Source: Omphalotus guepiniiformis (taxonomy: Eukaryota > Basidiomycota > Agaricomycetes > Agaricales > Omphalotaceae). Taken from it: a stretch of 64,000 nucleotides of DNA. Position 1 is the stretch's first letter. Every line of letters begins with the position of its first letter. A program made the position numbers and the translations under genes. Below are positions 10,587-22,732 of the stretch, piece by piece. The stretch lies in the NCBI GenBank assembly GCA_028554645.1, contig JAQOOI010000028.1, positions 93,463-157,462 on the forward strand, read 5' to 3'. Below the pieces are notes generated by a model that saw nothing but the letters and a program-made list of their open reading frames with translations, was not told the origin of the DNA and ran no database searches.

Positions 10587-12385
10587 TGTCACGACTAAAA
10601 GCGGTCTAGGCTTGAAATCATGCAGATTGAGAAACATTTTGGTTGTTCAAACATTGGAAACTGAACAATGAGGACTAGAGTTCACCCAAGCTGCTAGTTG
10701 AAACATGAGAACACACTTAGTTACTCAAGCCTGAGTGTAGAGTTAGCTACAGTACATGATATGGTACTTAGCAACTGTGACCAATGGGATCATGGAGAGA
10801 GATACTAGTTTTGCCTCTCACTTTGTATTGGAGTACCAATGATCCATGCTAAGTTGAGTTGGTCAGACCCACCCTCTAAAGACTAGAGACTCCCATGAGT
10901 GTTGTTTGATTGTAATCCAAGGGAATGATGGAAGTTACAATTCAATCTGAAACATCTAAGTCCACTGGACTACCTAACTCCAGCTGGTCTTGCTAACTCA
11001 GGTTGGCTTTAAAGACTGAATGCTGAGAGTGCAGACAATCTTGTATTGTTCTGACCAGAGAAATATGTTGTACATTTGGTACTATGCTTAGGATGGTGTT
11101 ACAATTTGTGAACCACCTTTTGTCTGTTGGCTGAAAAGGAAAAATCCTCTAAGTCATTTCTGAAGAATGGAGTTAGATGCTCAAGCTCTCTACCATGGAG
11201 CTAGATGTTGATTCTGGAGTATCCCTCTGAAATGTAACATCTAACTGGGTGATACCCTGAAACCAGACACCCAAATACGGAAGAATAAACGATTATTGGG
11301 ACATAATACTGCCCATAGCTTGGTGCTAAGACCAGCTGAAAGGAGAAGTACCTCCTGGAGACAAATCAGATGCAAGATCTGGCCAGATAGACACATGTGC
11401 TACTGTACAGCTTGTGGATGATAGTAACAACGGAGTAGGGTCTAGATGACCTCTGAGACGAAGAAATAACCACTGGGTATGCTAGGAACCTCACCAGCAG
11501 CCCCCAGTTAGGAAAATCAAAAGAGTTGCAAATTTCAAAATCATAAAAGATGTTGTCATATGGCACCATTCTGGACTGGTATTGCGTGCTGTACACCCTG
11601 GTTAGATACCCTGGACTTGATAGCCAAGCCGTTATATGGACAAAGCAATTTTTATAACAATTTTATACTCAAGATACCTATACATGACAGTATCTAACTG
11701 AAAAATACCTACAAAAATACCTAAAAAGACACCAATCCCTGCTCAATTAGTCTTTCTGTTATCTATTCTATTTACTCTGCTTAGATTCCCTTACATTTTC
11801 GAGATTTACTATATTTATTTTCTGACCTGTATATAAGAGCTACCTACTTGTAGATATTTTCCCTTAAGTTAGGACTGCCTAGGCTCACTACCAAAGCGGA
11901 ACTTCTTCTAGACGAAAATTGCCTGGCTCTTAGGAGCTCAGTTATAGAGAAATATACCAGTTGTGCAAACTTCTGTAAAGTCCCTTGTGGCAAACTTTGA
12001 GAGAGATACTGAAACTGTTGCTGTCCCTGCTGTTCTGTCTGTGCTGTTCTGCCTGCTGAAACTGTTGCTGCTACTGTTCTGATTGATACTGTCACTGTTT
12101 GGACCATTGGATTGAGTTGCCCACTCTGATTATTGCCCTGAACCATCCCCTGAACCCCTGAGAAACTAGTTGCCCTCTGTCTTGAACTTGTGTTTTTGAG
12201 TTGCCCTGTCACTTATACCCTGTTCAGAGCAGACTGCAGACACTTGCTAGCTCAAGTATTGAGTTCGATTGTCGAGTTTAACTGTGCGGAACCTTTGACA
12301 ACGCCAGCCACACCTCCACAAACCCCCTAGAATTGAGTTAGAGGTTGTTTCTTGAGACTCCCTCTCAGTCTAATTCTTGCACATT
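10587..12385 (+). mobile_element. Solo-LTR-like insertion, 1.8 kb
   Basis: A non-coding block begins TGTCACGACTAAAAGC and ends TTCTTGCACATT, between ACTGC duplications, and splits the RNase H/zinc-finger ORF in mid-codon order. A TATA-like TGTATATAAGAGC sits near 11827-11842. The TG start and 5-bp duplication fit an LTR. The end is not a clean CA, and 1.8 kb is long for a solo LTR, so another class is possible. I saw no internal direct repeats and no ORF worth calling. Confidence 0.5.
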
Positions 12386-12875
12386 ACTGCCTATCCTCGC
12401 AGTCAGACATGCAGAGTACACATTGGCAGTCATGGGTGGGAAAGTGTTCAGGGGATCCCAGCCTAAGCAGGAGGTCCACTGCATCACCCACAGTGATTAT
12501 ATGATGGTTTTTGCACAGGCATTTGCATTTCTGGCCATTATTGAATTGTCTTACCCCCTTGTTTGCACCCAGATGGTGCCATAGAGGCATTTCAGCCTTC
12601 ACCCGGTCGGTGGGTAATACCAGATTGAACCTAACATTATATTTCTTCACTGTCTTCATCATACTACGTAGTTGTGGGGGCAAATCTTTAAGGATAGGTT
12701 GCCAGTCCTGCAAGAAAGGCGATATCCTGGCTTCGGTGGAACTGGAAGACGAGGCTGCACAATGGAAACTGATTAGGGCATCCGCCAGAAACGCCCACAT
12801 TGGCAGCACTTGAGAGTTGTGCCTCATCTGATTGGAACCTATATCATGTCCGATGCGAGGTACGCCTTCCTGCAA
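12386..12875 (-). pseudogene. RNase H/zinc-finger ORF, upstream segment
   Basis: This minus-strand segment includes VPRIGHDIGSN, VLPMWAFLADAL, PLWHHLGANKG and a Cys-rich block CKCLCKNHHIITVGDA followed by CQCVLCMSDCEDRQ. The next residues after removal of the 1.8-kb block are CTNPHAC, which restores the Cys-rich pattern and the frame. Farther upstream on the minus strand (to about 12950) the same frame has two TGA codons, so the true start is not visible. Confidence 0.68.
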
Positions 12876-13060
12876 GTCACTTACTCATCCTCATATTGAA
12901 TAACATTGAAAAGCGGGGTACGGAACACTCAATTGTCTGGCAAATAAGTGCCACTGCTGACGCCCGTTGATACGACCGCAGGAATACCACTACCATTTTC
13001 GGCCTCGCGGGATTGATCACTCCAGTACCAACCTACTAAGTACACTGTATAGTCCTAAGT
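12876..13060. other. No gene seen
   Basis: Possible decayed upstream coding of the RNase H/zinc-finger ORF on the minus strand, with stops. Nothing else is supported. Confidence 0.4.
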
Positions 13061-14030
13061 TCCGCGGTGTATTACGCACATTCAACCACTAGTATATGTG
13101 TACAAAGGTGTACAAGACTGTAGAACGGCACTAAATGGGTCTTCTCAGTGTAGGTATTACCTAAGTATGCACTCAAGTAAAGCGTCGCGGCACTTGTTCT
13201 AAGGTCCGACGTGTATAACTTGATGGCCACAATACTGTATAAACCAACGCGTAGGTAATGAAGTACCGCGGCACTACTCAGAAGGCCAGACTTAGAAACC
13301 AGGTAGCAGTAGCTCCGTGCACTAGTCATATCTAATGACCATTGTTGAGCCACAGAAGGGTCTAGACGTACGATGTAACACGAAGTACTTCCGACGACGC
13401 GGAAGTAAAACACGTAAGAAGACACAGTGTTAGCGAACTACCGCGATACTTTCTAAAAGCAGCAAGATTATAACCCGATATAGGATACCCTGTTACCGCG
13501 TACTATACTTCATCCCTACCTTACGCGGTGCACCATATGCATCATATATCTCATAACTGTCAAGTATCGCGACATTTGTTTGTACTATGTAAATAGAAAT
13601 ACTGTATATAAGAAATAGAACCTGGGCAAGGAAGGACAGGTTCCTGAGCCCCCCCATAGAGCTAATAGCATTTGTGTGTGGAAAAGCTTAAGTCCCTCTG
13701 AGTGATTAGAAGTTTTAAAGTTTAACCGTCGCGTTAGTTCATAAGTCAGTGTGCCTAAGTGTTTACAAGCGGGATCGTCTGGTACCGCGGAGCCTGTGTG
13801 TGTAGTGTGAATAAGAGTGGATTGTCTGGTCACTCGTTGAACTCGTCGTCTGGCAGTTCTGAAATACTCCTATACCCAACTCCACTAAAGTGAGAAGTCG
13901 TCTGGCATCTCCCAACAATCGTCTGGTTGTTGTATTGTTTGTAGTCACTGGTCGCGGTGATTTGTTAAAGTTACGTGTTAGTTCGTTTGAGTGGTGTGTA
14001 GCATAGAGTTATCTGTGCCGCGTCGGTTTT
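13061..14030. repeat. Degenerate CGCG-motif array
   Basis: I count twelve CGCG tetranucleotides, near 13063, 13187, 13267, 13397, 13442, 13498, 13524, 13568, 13724, 13784, 13954 and 14019. Many are in a context like TACCGCGGCACT or GTCGCGGCACTT. Spacing is irregular, from about 25 to 170 bp. It precedes the Spt5-like gene and could be its promoter or an old repeat. Confidence 0.5.
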
Positions 14031-14271
14031 GACTGTGTCTCCGAGCTCCTCTTACAACAACCTTATTCGCTTCACAGCGTTTGTTAGTCCCCCAAACCCC
14101 ACGAACTTAAAAGTCTTTGTGTGTTGTGTGTGTGTTTTGAGTGCTTGATAGATTCATTCGAGTTAGTTAGCACTTCTTCTCATTCATACCCCATACCAAG
14201 CACATCACCGTGTTGTGCGCTCGGCATTCACATCCTCAGTTCCTGGCTTCATATATCTCAAGGTTCCAAAC

Positions 14272-16538
14272 ATGAATCCTTCAAATATTGTCTTGTCCAA
14301 CTATCTTTGTTCCATTCCCGGTCTTCTATGTAGCTCGTTTTACGAAACTGTGATCCCATCTCCTGCTGCTTCAATTCGTCCCGACGGCTCCAAACATCCG
14401 ATACCCGCTCCTGAGCGCATGCCGTTGAATATCACTTTCGCTGCTCACAGAATTGATAGATCAGAATGGCCATTCATCTTAACCCAGCAATCTCACTGGA
14501 TGTGCGCAGGTGACTGGGTCCGGGTGAAGCAAGGACTGTATCACAATGATGTAGGGTTGGTGATTGAGCAGCTCAAGCGAGAGTGGGATAAGGAGCCTCA
14601 GTGTCAAGTGCTACTAATTCCACGTCTCGCAAAGTCTCCCCAGTCTGTGGAACCAGCAGCGTCGACAGCAGCCTCCTCTTCAGACACCTCATGCAAGGGT
14701 AAACAGAAACACATCGAGAGGACCGTGCGAGCGTTATTCCATGCTGGGTGGGTGATTGATACTGCAAACGAAGGGGAAGGGAAATACCCTGTGCAGCGAT
14801 GTAGTCTACCACAGGACCAGCGTTGTAAAGCTGGGACGGACCCTCACTGGAGAGTCTGGTATCATGAGGGCCAGACATTCCATTGCGGTCTTGTATGGCA
14901 AACTTACGGCGTCTCCCAGCTTGAAATCGTGACTAGGATGCCCTTCCAATACACGAGCCTTTCCGTGCGCAGTGGCCATCCGCTTGTGCTTGATGCTCTG
15001 AAAGACATGCCGCCGCCCAATACATGGCATTTCCGGGAGGGTGAATGTGTCTACATTACTGAATGGCAAAAGACACACATGCCTGATGGTCGTGAAGCAC
15101 TTGTCGCCGTAGCAGAGACTGAAGGCGGCGAGTGTATCATTCAGCGTGTACTGGATAGTACCTGTGAGGTGAAGCAGGCCAACGGGGTATTACAACCGGT
15201 TAGGTTGAGTTGCATTCAAAAGAAAATCGATTTCGGTGACGAAGTAAAAGTACTGGCTGGTTGTAATAAGGGCCTGTATGGGCTTGTGGTTGAGCGTGAT
15301 GGTTGGGTAGTCGGAGCACAAGCAGGAGCAAGTCAAAAGGTAAGTTCTTACCCAATGCTGTTCAGAAACCTGAATGACCTGTATCTACTACATTCAAGGT
15401 GGTGCATGTGCATGTTAACACCCTTTGACAAGTGCTGGGCGAAGTGCAGAAGCTGTTGATTTCTCGACCACCCGCAGTTGAATCTGAGGTGGATGAGTCA
15501 CCAACTCCATCACTTGCAACTCCTAGACCACCATGGATCGGCGCACTGGTGCTTTTGCGCAGGCATGCTGGGCACAAGGCTGAGCAGGGACTAGTGAAGG
15601 ATGTGAATCGTCGAGACAACAGGAGTGGCCTTGAACTACAGATCGCACTGTCCACCATTGGTACATTGTCAGGAAGCCGTATACTCACTGCCGATTATGA
15701 TGATGTACGCGAAGCTGAGTAAGTTATATGAGTTGTCATTCCGGGTCTGGTAAATACTGACTTCTACGCTGTAGTACTGGAAAATATCTCGACAACTACC
15801 ACCCTCGTACCCGCCATCAAGCCACATTCTATTGCTTTAAGCCTGAATACGAGCAAGACTACTCCTTGCAAGAATTTGCTCTAATTAAAAAACAGGGAAC
15901 TCGATACCTTACAAGCGCAATGGGACAAGATAGAGGCAGCCGCTAAAGCAGACTCTGGTGGTATGACTCCCATGCCATCTGCTGAAGAGATAGCTCAGAA
16001 TGCATTGTCGGCTTGGGATCCTTGCCCTCCACCAAACCCTGAATATACTCCCGCTTTCCTCCAAGAGGAGTGCCATGGTCCTGGATATAGATGGATTGCA
16101 GATAAGCACTTACAACATGGGCTGAAGGGAATGGAGATCTTGGTGGGGGTTCTGGAAGGTGAATGCACCGGCACAAATGTCTATGTACGTCTCAATCTGG
16201 AGGATGATGTTGTGTGTATACGGTGCAGAAAGACTAGACCGAGGAATATGATGTTCACCTTGCGGCCAGAATGGATTACCCTTTCTATCGAGCGCCCCAA
16301 ACCGTTGCTCGAGAGGAACTTAATGGTAGTCATCGAAGGCCCCCACATGGGAAAGCTGGTTCGACGTGTGTGGCATCAATTTGTCAATGCAGAGAAGACC
16401 AGAGACAAAGCTCGCATAATTGTTTGCGTGGTCGACGTGGATGGCGATGTAGAACGAGATCTCAACGAGACATTGACAGTTGATAAAGACGAGCTGGCGC
16501 TGGTGAAAGAGAAAAGCCTTAAAGAAGGCAGGAAATGA
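14272..16538 (+). pseudogene. Spt5-like multi-KOW protein gene (two nonsense codons)
   Basis: The best model has exons 14272-15339, 15399-15718 and 15776-16538 with GT-AG introns of 59 and 57 nt. KOW-type blocks recur: CAGDWVRVKQGLYHNDVGLV (near residues 83-102), FGDEVKVLAGCNKGLYGLVV, and WIGALVLLRRHAGHKAEQGL in exon 2. This is the repeat pattern of Spt5-related proteins, which bind RNA polymerase II in true Spt5; multicopy KOW paralogues are frequent in Agaricomycetes. No NGN domain is recognisable. In-frame TGA at 15426-15428 and TAA at 15882-15884 both fit C-to-T changes. The ATG at 14272 is the first Met of the open frame; an upstream exon is possible. Confidence 0.68.
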
Positions 16539-16628
16539 TCTGATGGAGCCCCACTGACGAGCCTATCGTGATAATATGACTCTAGCATGAATGTTGTACC
16601 ATAATCTTTGGACTGATTTGTTGTACCT

Positions 16629-16633
16629 GTAGC
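16629..16633. repeat. Target duplication of gypsy #1, left
   Basis: GTAGC here is repeated at 24889-24893. Confidence 0.92.
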
Positions 16634-17138
16634 TGTTAAGTCCGTGCGGACTAGAGACGGTAAGAGAGCAAGGACCTCCGAGGAGGTCCGAAAGAAGAAG
16701 TGCGAAAGGAACAAGACAAGACTTCACCCGGTAGGCAGTATTATTTCGATACTGCCCCCCGTGCTGCACCCGGATTGGAAGTCCGAGGAGAGATAAGAGT
16801 TCCAACGAGAAATTCAAGATAGTAGTCCGGAGACTAAATTGATTTAAAACTAAAGTATATACAGTATAAGTGTGAAGTATTTATAGGAGTATTCTACCGG
16901 AGATACTCGGAGTAATAAAACAATAGTGTGAGAAGAATGAAACTAAAGAACAATAAGGACATGGAACGTCGGCGACGTTCGGATGTCCGGAGTAGAAAAG
17001 AATAATAAAAGCAAATAGGAAAGTGTGAATTTGTAAAGTGAACCATATGGAAAGATTGAATAGATGTCAGGAAGAAGAAATCAAAGAAGTTCTAGAAACC
17101 GGAGGTCTGACCCGGAGTTCCGGCGCATAGCCGTAACA
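16634..17138 (-). repeat. 3' LTR of gypsy #1
   Basis: This 505-bp LTR is bounded by TGTTA and TAACA. It is identical to the 5' LTR except for one base. Confidence 0.95.
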
Positions 17139-17223
17139 GTATCTCCCTCTTAGGGTTCTTGCCCTCAAGAACCCTAAGTCCCAAGTCCCAAGTCCCAAGT
17201 CCCAAGTCCCAAGTCCCAAGTCC
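17139..17223 (-). repeat. Polypurine tract and 7-bp tandem repeat of gypsy #1
   Basis: Next to the LTR, the minus strand reads AAGAGGGAGATAC, the expected polypurine tract for plus-strand priming. Just inside, about seven copies of AAGTCCC occupy 17176-17223, directly upstream of the opposite-strand ORF and possibly in its promoter. Confidence 0.7.
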
Positions 17224-17368
17224 GACCCTGCCCCTCGGAGTGAGATGTGTCCGAATTTTCAACATCGACCAAATCCTGCCAAACAATGGATTGGTATAAA
17301 AGCCTAGCCTGCAAACCTCTAAGTTCCCCCAACCCCGCGCTCTTCAACCCCGTAAACTCAACACAAAG

Positions 17369-18837
17369 ATGCCAGCGACTCGAGCCACCACCCCAACCTT
17401 CGAAAACGAATACCCTCTTCCGGCGCCATTCGGACGTCCGGAGCCCGAGCCAAGGGTCAAACCAGCCTTGCCTCGAAGGAAGACACCGGAGAATGCGGAG
17501 GAGTTTGATAGAATAAAAGTGGCTATTGCCATGGGTGAGTTTATCCTGTCTGCGGATGTCCGATACTCAATGTTCTTTTAGTTGAACAAGAAGAAGATAG
17601 GGAGTGGGCTGAGTACGATAAGGCAAAGAATGAGTGGACGGAGGAAGTCCAGAGGATTCAGGAGTGGCGTCAGGAGGCGCAAGAAAAGTGGAGGGCGGAG
17701 GAGAGAGGTTGAGGAGGCGCAAAGGATTTTTGGATGAGGAGAACCGGAGGGCCGAGGAGGAAAGTGAGGCGGAGGAGGAGAAGAAAGCCAGGAGGGCTAT
17801 TGAGAAGGCTGAGGAAGCGAGGAGGAGGAAAGAGAAGAGGGATGGGAAACGAAAGGCACAAGAGGAACCGGAGGCCGGTGGGTCTCCTAAGAAAAAGAGA
17901 AAAAACGTGGTTTCAGCGGTACGTGATCAAACATCAGTATTGGAATTGATTTATAACAAAATTTTAGTCTATTGTGATTTCAGATGAAGAAGAAGAAGAA
18001 GAACAAAACGGAGCTCCTAGCTCCCGACCCGCCTGCCTGCAGTGCCGGGCACGACAATACCACTGTTCCGGGCGCCCTCGGAACACCAAATCCACCTCCT
18101 GCGACGAATGCAGGAAACAAAAATCAAAATGCTCGTTTTCGGAGCGAGTCGGTGCTCCGAGCACCACCACCACTTCCTTCTCTCCGGCTTCCCTCGAGCT
18201 CCTTATGCAGCAAAATGAAGAAATCCTATCTAGGTTAGCTAAGTTGGAGAAGAAAGTAGAGGGACGAGTAGGAGAGCCGCGGGACTCCGCTGAGCTCTCC
18301 GAGTTAGATCTGGTGAACCGGCAGATCGACGATGTGGACGCTGCCGTCTACTCAACTAGAGAAGAGGTCTCTAGTTGGGGTGTTTTCTTGGCGGAGCGGA
18401 CTCGCAACTGGGCCCTTGCCTTGAGAATGGCAATGGGTGCCACGACTCCTATCCAGGGGTCGTACATTATAAACCAGGCAATAATCAATGCCTCGATCCG
18501 GCTCGCCGAGATGGGCCGTGAATTGCACTTTGCTTGGGAGCGCGACCAAGCAGAGCGATCAGATGCTCGTCCGGAGGTCCGGGAGCCAACCCTTCCTAGT
18601 GTCATGAACAGTAGGATGGTCCAAGGAGTACTGGGCAGAGAGGCCGCCCAGTTGACTGAATTTTTTGAGCAAGTGGACGAAATCTGCACAGGCGTCCGAG
18701 AAGTCCCGGTAGAGAGGATCAGACAAGAGGAAGAGACGAACTCTCGCTATACCGCGGAGGAGCGAGAGATGTTCGCAGAGAGGCGAAGAGAAATCGAGAG
18801 ACGACGAGAAGAGCGCGGAGGTCCGAGTAGAACGTAA
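17369..18837 (+). pseudogene. Opposite-strand accessory ORF of gypsy #1 with double CxxC module
   Basis: A spliced gene runs opposite to gag-pol and ends about 200 bp from the pol stop. Exon 1 starts at the ATG at 17369 and ends about 17534; an intron ends at 17581. A Glu/Arg/Lys-rich coiled-coil region follows, whose frame changes near 17705-17735, so this copy seems damaged unless a further intron lies there. Another GT-AG intron (about 17919-17983) precedes the last exon. The last exon encodes CLQCRARQYHC and CDECRKQKSKC (two C-x2-C-x6-C units), then a coiled coil (LLMQQNEEILSRLAKLEKKV) and an acidic/basic C-terminus with EERREIERRR-like repeats. I infer nucleic-acid binding; the role in the element is unknown. 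Confidence 0.66.
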
Positions 18838-19034
18838 ATAGGAATGAAATGTAGATAGAAAGAAATGGGTTGTAATGTCTTTTGTTTTTTTTTTGTTTTT
18901 TCTTGATAGTTTTTTTTGTTTGTATATAAATAAATGTCTGTTTTTATGATGAGATAAGCGTGATAGTAAGAGAAAGATAGAAATAAGAAAAAAAGAAAGA
19001 AACACCAAGACCGTCAACATCTGAGGATGTCCGA
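18838..19034. other. Convergent 3' region between accessory ORF and pol
   Basis: A T-rich stretch near 18886-18920 and a purine-rich stretch near 18965-19005 lie between two convergent coding regions. It probably holds both 3' ends. Confidence 0.45.
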
Positions 19035-22000
19035 TCAGATTGTCAACTTCGACAGAGGTCCAGGTTTGTCCGGATATCGGACATGGAAATCCTGGATGTA
19101 GTCTTCAGCCGTGAGTTCATCAGCTAAGACCCACGAGAATTCTTCATCTGTTCCTTCATAACCAAGCCATTGGACATAGTACAATAGCGGACATTTCCGG
19201 CGTCTCCGATCCAACTTGGAGTCCAGTATCTGAGCGATCTTGTATTCAACTTCACCGTTGACCTCAACCGGAGGAGGCGGAGGTTGCGTGCGGTTAGGAA
19301 TGGTGTTGGGAGGTGCTGGTTCGAGTTGGGAGACATGGAATACTGGATGTACGGACCGGAGGTAGTCCGGAAGCTGTAGTGTATAGGCAAGGTTACTAGG
19401 TCGAGCTAGAATTTTAAATGGTCCTAGATATTTCTCGGAAAATTTAGCTGTAGGACGGGTAGAACGAATGTGCTTAGCGTTAAGATATACTTCTGAGCCA
19501 ATGGGAAATTCCGGAGCCGAGGACCTCCGCCGGTCAGCTTGTTCCTTGTAATGAGTCTGAGCAAGAGTAATCTCATTGCGTAGAAAAGTGTGGAGCTCGT
19601 CAAGGTTGACCACAAACTGTCGAGCCCGGTCGGATGCGAGGTCGTATTCCGGATGTATTGAAAGGTTTGGGTGATAACCTTTGTTGGCAAAGAAGGGCGA
19701 AATGCCAGTGGAGCCGTTCGGAGCATTATTGTAAGCAAACTCTGCAATGGCCAAGAGTTCATCCCAGTCATCCTGTTGGTAAGAACAATAAATTCGGATG
19801 TACTGTTCTAGAGTTTGGTTAGCTCGTTCAGTTTGTCCATCAGCCTCCGGATGATAACCGGAGGTGTAATGAAGCTCCATCTGCAATGCTTTACTTAAAG
19901 CCCTAAAAAACTGCGAGACAAACTCGGAGCCCCGGTCGGAGGTGACGTGCCGAGGAACACCGTGTTTGGAGAATACGTGAAGGACGAAAAGTTGGGCTAG
20001 CTGTTCGGAGGTTATGGTGTCAAAAGTAGGAATAAAAATGGCTTGCTTAGATGCCCTGTCTACCACGACTAGAATGGCTGTAAAGCCATGAGAATCCGGA
20101 AGTTGTTCAATGAAGTCCATGGATATGGAATCCCAAGGACGTTCCGGTACTGGGAGAGGTTGAAGAAGACCATAAGGACGGTGTCTACAGCTCTTGTTGC
20201 GACCGCAAACAGTGCAGGATTGCACGTAGGACCGGACGAACTCTCGGATCCGAGGCCAGGTATACTGTCTTCGGATGACCTCGAGTGTCTGGTTCTGCCC
20301 AAAGTGTCCTGAAAGTGGGTGGTCATGGAAATATCAAAGTACCTGAAGCCGTAGGTCACCCGAGTCTGGAACATAAATGCGACTGTCAAGCCGGAGTTGT
20401 CCGGAGTTATCTAAAGTCCAACGTTTGTTAGCATCATCATTGGCAAGTGACATACCTGCCTTGGACTCCGGGTCTGAAGCTAGAGATTCCCGGATCGACT
20501 GATGTAGTTTGTCGAGATCCATAATGATACTAGCGCGAAGGACCGGACCTTCTAGGAAAGTTGCTCGAAGTGAAGTCGATAGTTGTTCTTGGGTGAAAAT
20601 CAGTTTCAGATTCTGTGGATTGACCGTAGCGTAAGTACTATCTCCCTCTTTTGGGTAGACGTCCCAATGTCGAGTCAGAGCGTCAGGTTTTGCCCCGAGG
20701 CGCCCCGGTCGGAACCGGATTACCATATTAAAGTGAGACAAGTATTCACTCCATCTAACCTGTCGGCGTGTCAAGACCTTGGTAGTACTGAAGTACTCCA
20801 AGTTCTTATGATCTGTGACCACGTCGACTGGTGTTGCAGAGCCCTCCAAGTAATGCCGCCAGTGTTGGAAAGATTCAAAGATGGCGAGGAGCTCTTTGTC
20901 GTGGGTGTCGTAGTTGAGCTCGGCGGCATGAAGGGTCCGAGACAGGAATGCGACTGGATGGATTTCTCCATCGTCCATACGAAGTGAAAGAATTGCCGCT
21001 ATGGCGTAGTCCGAGGCGTCCGTTTCCAGGATTATCTGTCGGTCAGGTTCCCAGTGAGTTAAAACAGGAGCGGAAAGAAAAGCAGATTTAAGTGAATCAA
21101 AAGAATGTTGACACTCCTCGGACCATTTCCAAGGAATACCTTTGCGAGTAAGACGAGTTAGTGGAACCACAATACCAGAATAATTGAAAATGAAATGGCG
21201 GTAGAAATTGCAGAAACCAAGGAAGGACTGAATGTCTTTGATGCGTCCCGGTCGAGGAAGGGGCCAATCGACGATGGCCTTAACCTTCTCCTCGGACATC
21301 CGAAGACCGTCTGGTGACAGAATGTAACCGAGGTATTCAACAGTTTCGGAGTCGAAGACGCATTTGTTGGGATTGTAGAATAAGCCGTGCTTCCGGAGGC
21401 GTCAGAGAACCTCGCGGACATGTTTTCGATGGTCTGCTCGGTTGTCCGAATAGATTAGAACGCCGTCCAGGTAGACAATAACGTAGACGTCTAGTAAGTC
21501 GGCAAATATTTCATTTACAAACCGTTGAAAAGCCGCCGGAGCATTGGTTAGTCCCTCAGGAATGACCTTCCATTCGTAAGAGCCGTATCTGGTGCGGAAA
21601 GCAGTTTTCCATTCGTCTCCCTCGGCGATCCGGACCAAGTGGTAAGCATGTCGAAGATCAAGCTTGGTATAGATTTTCGCCTTTTTAGGAGCATCGAGGA
21701 GGTCAGAAATTAATGGTAAAGGGTAACGGTCTTTGCGGATGATCTTGTTCAAGCCACGGAAATCTACACAGAGACGGAGTGAGCCATTCTTTTTAGGAAC
21801 AAACAATACCGGAGCTCCGTGTTTAGATGAAGAGGTGGTAATGAATCCGTTGGCGAGATGCTTGTCCAAGAAAGCCCTGAGGGCCTCTAGTTCCTTCGCG
21901 GACAGTGGGTAAACACGTCCGAGGAGAGGTTCAGCACCGTCCTCTAAGTCGATTTTAAGGTCGTAAGGGCGGTACGGTGGTAAGACTTCTGAAAGACCTT

Positions 22001-22720
22001 CATCGAAAACGTCAGCAAAATTGTGATACTCTTCCGGTATTCCGGAGAGATTAACAGGTGGATGGATAGATGCTGCGTTACCAGTAACGGAGGCAACCGG
22101 ATGTCCGTAGATCACAATGGGATCTTGTCCAGCTTCCTTGCAAGCCCGTATGAATGCTGCAGCACCAATAGTTGAAGATGCAGCCTGCGGAATGGGAGAT
22201 GGAACTGTTTGGTCAGTGTTTCGGAATGAAATAACTCCTGTGACCCAGTCAACCAACGGGTTGTAGCGGGTAAGAAAGTTGTAGCCTAAAACAGCTTTAC
22301 AAGACGAATCCAAAGAAGTGACAAAAAAGTCAAGAGACAAGGTCTCCCCAGAAGGAAATTGAACAGGTAAAGTAACTAGCTCTTCAATTAATGAAGAAGT
22401 GGTTGAACCATCAAGAAGGCGTAGTCGAACCGGAGGAACCGGAGTTACCGGAAGAAAATAATCATGAACAAATTTTGAATCGAGGAAACTATGAGAAGAA
22501 CCAGAATCAAGTAACGTAGAAAATTTCAAAAATGAAGTAGACTGATTGTCGGGCTCCCTGACGAGGCCCTTGAGGCCCGAGGAGCTCCGATTGATACAAA
22601 GTGGTAATACAAGCGAATCAGAGTTGTGTAAAAGAGCGGACGTGTTGAGAGTAACCTCGGAGATGACACAATCGTGGCCAACGCAACCCAAATTTCGTGT
22701 CGAGGCATCTGGGCTGCGGA
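19035..22720 (-). pseudogene. Gypsy #1 pol: protease, RT, RNase H, integrase, chromodomain (defective)
   Basis: One frame on the minus strand covers the whole polyprotein, -1 relative to gag. Order: protease (TLLDSGSSHSFLD, near 22515), reverse transcriptase to about 21400, RNase H (near 20980-20650), integrase with an HHCC zinc region spanning the 20334 stop and the SDRGSEFVSQF core, and a C-terminal chromodomain (LYYVQWLGYEGTDEEFSW). Two TGA codons interrupt it (21402-21404 and 20334-20336), each where Arg (CGA) is expected. The RT metal-binding motif reads YLDG (21462-21473) instead of YLDD. Pol would normally make protease, cDNA and integrase; this copy cannot. Confidence 0.93.
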
Positions 22721-22732
22721 CTATTTTTCCGA
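22719..22732 (-). promoter_or_regulatory. Candidate -1 frameshift site between gag and pol
   Basis: On the minus strand gag ends GAA AAA TAG. Slipping back one base on the A5 run lets translation continue as ATA GTC CGC into pol with no stop. The pol frame is open upstream of the first pol Met, which supports frameshifting rather than a separate start. Confidence 0.55.
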
